From: Desulfobacteraceae bacterium | Lineage (GTDB): Bacteria; Desulfobacterota; Desulfobacteria; Desulfobacterales; Desulfobacteraceae | Direction: 5' to 3' | Assembly: GCA_016743945.1 (NCBI GenBank) | Contig: JADGFI010000001.1 | Span: 459,901 to 523,900 of the forward strand | DNA: 64,000 bases | Shown: piece after piece, positions 60,314-64,000 of the stretch | Layout: every line of letters begins with the position of its first letter | Numbering within the stretch: the stretch's first letter is position 1 | Translations under genes and position numbers: made by a program | Notes under the pieces: model-generated | Databases searched by the model: none | The model's input: the letters and a program-made list of their open reading frames with translations, nothing else | What the model was told of the DNA's origin: nothing

Positions 60314-61606
60314 CTATTCTTTGTAAGATTCGTGGTCATCAAAATTTTTCCAGTCAGTAATGAAAATTGCCAAAGTATCCAGTTTTTTTAGGTATCGAAC
60401 TCCATGTGGGTATGCTTTTGTATAGCCACGTTCAAGGATGGAATCGAGCAAACTTCGATATAAAATACTGGTTACAAGATTTCGATCTTCAGATTCCATT
60501 TTTTTGACTAAAGAAAGCAGGCTGTCATAAAAGTTCCCGTTAAGTTGGTCCGCTCGTTCAAGAACATATGTTTCTGTCTCATCCATTTTGCCGATAGCAA
60601 TCATAAATGCAGTATCCGTGTAGCTGAATATTTTTTGATCATTGATTATCAGCAATTCTTTGGCAACAACCTCATCTTTCTTGTCTTTTCCAATAACAGC
60701 CAGTATCTTTTGCAGCGTATCCAGAGAGCGGAATGATCTAAACTGTTTATAAAGGATCTCGGTTAGTTTTTCCTCTTCGCCAAGTTCTTTGTAAATCTCG
60801 ATCAACAGCTTATTCCGTTCATAATCTTGATAAGTTTTGTTTTCAGGGATTTTCTCAATCCATACAAGTGCCGTTTGGGTATCGCCACTTTTGAAATATA
60901 CACGAGAAATATCAATGTAAGCTGCTGTTGACAGTTTCCCCCTGGATAAAATTCGAGTCTGTTCAAAAAGCTTAGCATCCTTTATTTGAAGGGCCAAAGA
61001 TTCAATAAGATGATAATAATGCCGCCTGTTATATTCATCGTTTTCTTTTTTAGTCAGCTTTTGAAACTCTTTGATCATGAAACGGATATCTGGTTCCGGA
61101 AGATATTTACCGGCACAATCAATAAGGCTGTCACGAACCCCAAAATCATCCTTTTTGTTCAACTTGATCAGGATTTTGGTGATTTTTTTCTTATCTGTAC
61201 AACGAGATGCGTATTCGATAAATAATTCTTGTGCTGAAAATCGATAAATGTCTCCAACATGGCCGCTGGAATCATCACAGTGTCCCAATGTTCCTTTATC
61301 TGTTTTATAAAATGAAGCCACCAGCTCAACACCGGTAAGAGGATCGCTAACACCGGCTTTTAGATCCTGAAGCAGTGTTTCTAAGTCATTGGACAATTTT
61401 GATGATGCACCCCAACGAACAAAACGTCGTGAACGCTTCAGGCGGGTTAGTGTCTTTTTAAACCGCTGTATATTTTCAAAAGGTGTTGCTGTGAGACGTT
61501 CAACCAAATCATCGGCAGTATCTATACGACCGGCCAGATCCAATAAGGCATCAGCCAAACTCTCCGCACCTAACTCCATTAGCTTTTGTTTTCGATCATT
61601 TTTCAC
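60314..61606 (-). CDS. DUF6880-like alpha-solenoid protein
   Basis: The 430-residue protein opens with LMELGAESLADALLDLAGRI and continues with TPR-like helical repeats (TAAYIDISRVYFKSGDTQTA, LIEIYKELGEEEKLTEILYK), the pattern of DUF6880 proteins, often found with SWIM zinc-finger genes or in accessory loci. No catalytic motif is seen; a scaffold role is inferred. The product ends with ITDWKNFDDHESYKE. It lies alone between the ATPase and the hicAB genes. Confidence 0.65.
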   Translation of the reverse strand: MKNDRKQKLMELGAESLADALLDLAGRIDTADDLVERLTATPFENIQRFKKTLTRLKRSRRFVRWGASSKLSNDLETLLQDLKAGVSDPLTGVELVASFYKTDKGTLGHCDDSSGHVGDIYRFSAQELFIEYASRCTDKKKITKILIKLNKKDDFGVRDSLIDCAGKYLPEPDIRFMIKEFQKLTKKENDEYNRRHYYHLIESLALQIKDAKLFEQTRILSRGKLSTAAYIDISRVYFKSGDTQTALVWIEKIPENKTYQDYERNKLLIEIYKELGEEEKLTEILYKQFRSFRSLDTLQKILAVIGKDKKDEVVAKELLIINDQKIFSYTDTAFMIAIGKMDETETYVLERADQLNGNFYDSLLSLVKKMESEDRNLVTSILYRSLLDSILERGYTKAYPHGVRYLKKLDTLAIFITDWKNFDDHESYKE

Positions 61607-61909
61607 CGGGATGTTCCCTCATGCTAATGCATAAACAGTATTTTATAAATCCTACAGTTTGATATTTATCCAATAATGTGCTGAATATCAAATCCTTTTC
61701 TGATAGCGAAATAATAATGGGTGCGTGCATTTTGTTTGTATAGAACATAGTGTCATATTTTGAGTTGAGATTGGGAAAATTCGAGTTGATTCGTAAGGAC
61801 GATGCAGAGAAAACTTGACTCCATTTTTACCTTTTTCTGAGGCGGTATGCGGTTTACCTCGATTGGGATGCAAGCCATTTAATTGCGAAAAATTATATTA
61901 TTAAAAATA

Positions 61910-61944
61910 AACCCAGGGTGTTCACATGCTGAACACCCTGGGTT
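61910..61944 (-). terminator. Intrinsic terminator of hicAB
   Basis: AACCCAGGGTGTTCA and TGAACACCCTGGGTT form a perfect 15-bp stem with loop CATGC. On the minus strand it is followed by TATTTTTAATAATA and lies 40 bp beyond the hicB stop. Confidence 0.9.
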
Positions 61945-61984
61945 GAAATCGAAGACTGGATAAGAATCCTTCTATATATGAGTA

Positions 61985-62392
61985 TCAAATACTGTAAGTA
62001 CTCAATTTAAATGCATCAGCCGCTTCGACCAAAAAAGCTGATCGAGTCTTTCTTCTATTCGCAGCTTTACGGTCTATGGCCGCTAACTTATATTTAGGAA
62101 CGGTGATATTCACTCTTACAACTTCTTTCGACAGAAAACTAAAATCAACATCGACCAAAAACCAAAAACCACCCTCAGTATAAAGATCGGGGTCTTTCAT
62201 GAGAGCGTCAATATCTGATGCTTCAGGAGGTGTGTCAATATCTTCACCCTCATAATACAATTCAACGGCATCTTGGACGTTCTGGATTGCATCATCAACG
62301 CTATCCCCAAGGGTAAAACATCCTGGAATATCGGGGATTGTCACCCCATATTCGGTTTCGTCTTCTTTATGAATTAATATTGGGTATTTCAT
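61985..62392 (-). CDS. hicB: HicB-family antitoxin
   Basis: The 135-residue protein has the HicB RNase H-like N-terminal fold (MKYPILIHKEDETEYGVTIP, DIPGCFTLGDSVDDAIQN) and a C-terminal DNA-binding part (VRVNITVPKYKLAAIDRKAA). It neutralises HicA and represses its own operon. The start is 3 bp after the hicA stop. The terminator downstream closes the operon. Confidence 0.92.
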   Translation of the reverse strand: MKYPILIHKEDETEYGVTIPDIPGCFTLGDSVDDAIQNVQDAVELYYEGEDIDTPPEASDIDALMKDPDLYTEGGFWFLVDVDFSFLSKEVVRVNITVPKYKLAAIDRKAANRRKTRSAFLVEAADAFKLSTYSI

Positions 62393-62395
62393 ATG

Positions 62396-62578
62396 CTACC
62401 TCCATTCCCAGCCAGCTTGCCGGTATATGTTTCGTGCTGTGCCTATCGGCAGGTCTTTCTTGGGGTGAGGGACTATTTCAATTCGGCTGCCTTTCTTGAA
62501 TTTCCAGTGATCGCCTTTTGTGTGAGTATGCTCAAATCCATCCTGCTTCAGCTTCTTGATAATGTCCCGACTATTCAT
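62396..62578 (-). CDS. hicA: HicA-family mRNA interferase toxin
   Basis: The 60-residue protein starts MNSRDIIKKLKQDGFEHTHT and carries the catalytic histidine in KGDHWKF, followed by VPHPKKDLPIGTARNI, the double-stranded-RNA-binding-like fold of HicA. It cleaves mRNA when unbound. The frame is open 8 codons further upstream; ATG 62578 gives the usual family start. The order toxin then antitoxin is standard for hicAB. Confidence 0.92.
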   Translation of the reverse strand: MNSRDIIKKLKQDGFEHTHTKGDHWKFKKGSRIEIVPHPKKDLPIGTARNIYRQAGWEWR

Positions 62579-62660
62579 GATACAAACATACACACGATAC
62601 ACACTTGATGCAAGGAAAAACTTTTTGCTTCATTGGTGGGGGATCTCATTCGCCCCAAAT

Positions 62661-62744
62661 AAAAAAGCTCTCAGAGAATCTCTGAAAGCCTTGTTTTTAT
62701 TGGTGATCCCACGGGGAATCGAACCCCGGTTTCCGGCGTGAGAG
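62661..62744 (-). repeat. tRNA-Glu(CTC) 3' half plus terminator, attachment-site copy 2
   Basis: 62701-62744 is identical over 44 bp to 58570-58613. The adjoining terminator (GCTCTCAGA/TCTGAAAGC, about 62666-62690) is similar but not identical. Beyond position 62744 (anticodon loop, 5' side) the two copies diverge, so again no complete tRNA is present. With copy 1 it brackets the ATPase/DUF6880/hicAB cassette of 4.1 kb. Confidence 0.85.
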
Positions 62745-63029
62745 ACCCTGGTAACGAGGGTTTTAAATGATGTATTGAATTTGAAAATGCCCCGACTATT
62801 CCAGATGCTTCAAAGGACCGGAGAGGGACCGGAAAAATTTGGATATAATGCCAATGCCGAACTTTTTTAAATTTGGCAATTTAGCATTTAATAAAAATAT
62901 ATGGTCGTTCACCCCTGATGAAAGTTGATAAGTTTGACTATAACATCCCTAATCCCAAAAGAATCTTTCATTTCTTCCACACATAGGTAAAATGGTTTTG
63001 AATCAATTATCATTATCTGTGAGGGAGAA

Positions 63030-64000
63030 ATGGAATCAAAAATAATTAATTTCACGAGAAAAGAGTTGTATGATCAGGTGTGGTCTGCACCTATGATAAA
63101 GCTTGCAAAGCGATATGGGTTGTCGGATCGTGGTCTATCAAAAATCTGCAACAAACATTATATTCCCTGTCCTCCACGAGGATACTGGGCAAAACTTCAA
63201 GCTGGTAAAAAGGTAAAAAAAATTCCACTACCACCAACGGAAAGTACAGACGTAATAAAACTCGAAGATTCTCCTGTTAAAAAACCAGAAAAGGAGATTT
63301 CCGAAAAGTTCATTGAGGAAAATAAAATTGAATCGATTCCCGTCAAAAAAACTTTAAAAGGGGCTCATCCTTTAATCAAACAGACATCCGATTATTTTAA
63401 AACGGTTTCGAAAAAAGCAGATGAAATGCTGGAACCGCCAAAAGATAAATATCTTGATATTACAGTTTCCCCCGGGGCTCTTAGAAGAGGCCTTTTCATC
63501 ATGGATGCTGTTATTAGAGTGCTTGAGTCACAAGGTTTTTCGGTTGTCATTGAAAACTCAAGAACCCAGGTTAAAATATTTGATATAAGTATTAAAATTC
63601 TGCTGAAAGAGGAATACAAGACTGTTCCTAAAAAACCTAAAGACCATGATTTAAATTACAGTTATCAATTCGGATATACGAGTAAGTATAGCGCCCATAG
63701 CTATGATAGGGTTCCATCTGGTATTCTATGTCTTTCAATAGACGAATGGGTTGGTGGACGTGGTACCCAGCAGAAAAACTGGCGTGATACGAAGTCAGTA
63801 GTTCTTGAGGATCGGCTACCAAAATTCATGTCAGGTCTGATACAAATTGCGGCAAAGAAAAGTGAACAAACCAGACAACGAAAAGAAGAAGAAAGATTAA
63901 GAGAAGAACGCAAAAGAATCCTTCAGCAGAAAGTGGATGAGTACAATCTTGAAAAAGAACGCCTTTCTGGATTGCTTGAAGATTCTGATAACTGGAACAA
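63030..64000 (+). CDS. Conserved hypothetical protein with N-terminal HTH-like region (partial, runs off window)
   Basis: The frame from ATG 63030 is open to the window end (323 codons) and so is incomplete. GAGGGAG lies just upstream. The N-terminus FTRKELYDQVWSAPMIKLAK, RYGLSDRGLSKICNKHYIPC and PPRGYWAKLQAGKKVKKI matches a widespread uncharacterised family that begins with an HTH-like segment and occurs on islands. A variable Lys/Pro linker, a globular middle (GALRRGLFIMDAVIRVLESQ) and a charged coiled coil near the end (EEERLREERKRILQQKVDEY) follow. Function unknown. The 285 bp before it show no gene. Confidence 0.75.
   Translation, partial: MESKIINFTRKELYDQVWSAPMIKLAKRYGLSDRGLSKICNKHYIPCPPRGYWAKLQAGKKVKKIPLPPTESTDVIKLEDSPVKKPEKEISEKFIEENKIESIPVKKTLKGAHPLIKQTSDYFKTVSKKADEMLEPPKDKYLDITVSPGALRRGLFIMDAVIRVLESQGFSVVIENSRTQVKIFDISIKILLKEEYKTVPKKPKDHDLNYSYQFGYTSKYSAHSYDRVPSGILCLSIDEWVGGRGTQQKNWRDTKSVVLEDRLPKFMSGLIQIAAKKSEQTRQRKEEERLREERKRILQQKVDEYNLEKERLSGLLEDSDNWN

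Noticed and set aside
61688..61873. 61-codon minus-strand frame downstream of the hicAB terminator
   Set aside because: Low-complexity composition, no start signal, lies beyond a strong terminator.
58570..62744. Two additional tRNA-Glu genes
   Set aside because: Only the 3' halves are present; the sequence upstream of the anticodon loop cannot form the D-arm or 5' acceptor strand.
1..64000. CRISPR arrays or intact insertion sequences
   Set aside because: I saw no regularly spaced direct repeats and no transposase with inverted termini; the repeats found are tRNA fragments, promoter motifs and one duplicated gene end.

Overview
The window reads as chromosome of an anaerobic, sulfur-cycling Desulfobacterota bacterium, most like Desulfobacteraceae. 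This is an inference from gene content: a rubredoxin:oxygen oxidoreductase-type flavodiiron protein, class III ribonucleotide reductase, YeeE/YedE sulfur-transport proteins with a persulfide-sensor-like repressor, two in-frame UGA (selenocysteine) genes of the peroxiredoxin superfamily, and many ferritin or thiol stress genes. The left part (about 1-26 kb) looks like ordinary core chromosome. From about 27 kb rightwards the DNA becomes more AT-rich, operons are shorter, and broken genes are frequent.

Layout. 0-9 kb: end of a UvrD-type helicase, an MFS exporter, an IclR regulator, a sigma-54 activator, a frameshifted secreted protein, flavodiiron protein, an internally deleted FMN reductase and small unknown genes. 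9-16 kb: tRNA-Val and the tightly overlapped minus-strand operon htpG-rimO-polyprenyl diphosphate synthase-secreted protein, then a kinase-fold protein and a Nudix hydrolase. 16-20 kb: nrdD-nrdG behind two NrdR boxes spaced 31 bp. 20-29 kb: sulfur and peroxide block with an MBL/rhodanese protein, selenocysteine peroxiredoxin, acyl-CoA ligase, ArsR-YeeE-YeeE operon, a second selenoprotein (UxxC, AhpC-TSA_2 type) and a ferritin-like protein. 29-45 kb: a lipid-modification and stress cluster (SRPBCC-SDR fusion, DUF1365-cyclopropane synthase fusion, FAD oxidoreductase, chalcone-isomerase-like protein, GPH transporter, acyltransferase, DUF2177, PEP-synthase/rifampin-phosphotransferase-like enzyme, DUF523-DUF1722, PAS-LuxR regulator, lipocalin, DUF2860 outer membrane protein). 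Its content resembles the light or singlet-oxygen regulated lipid clusters of aerobic proteobacteria. Two near-identical palindromic sites in this part precede two related tiny proteins.

45-58 kb is an accessory region. At its centre is a sigma-70-family factor, a zinc-finger membrane anti-sigma-like protein with a periplasmic DUF4384-like domain, an exported caspase-fold protease and an exported partner. Three copies of an ECF-type promoter motif lie around it, each reading leftwards. A decayed sister locus next door carries a DUF4384-like scrap and a CHAT protease remnant in place of the caspase. I consider this locus the best candidate for an undescribed system: a protease/anti-sigma/sigma relay across the inner membrane that switches on small membrane proteins.

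58-64 kb: two copies of the 3' half of a tRNA-Glu(CTC) gene with its terminator bracket a 4.1-kb cassette (AAA_14/DUF4143 ATPase, DUF6880 protein, hicAB). A truncated type I restriction hsdR lies on the left flank and an incomplete conserved gene on the right. These are attachment-site scars of stacked integrations.
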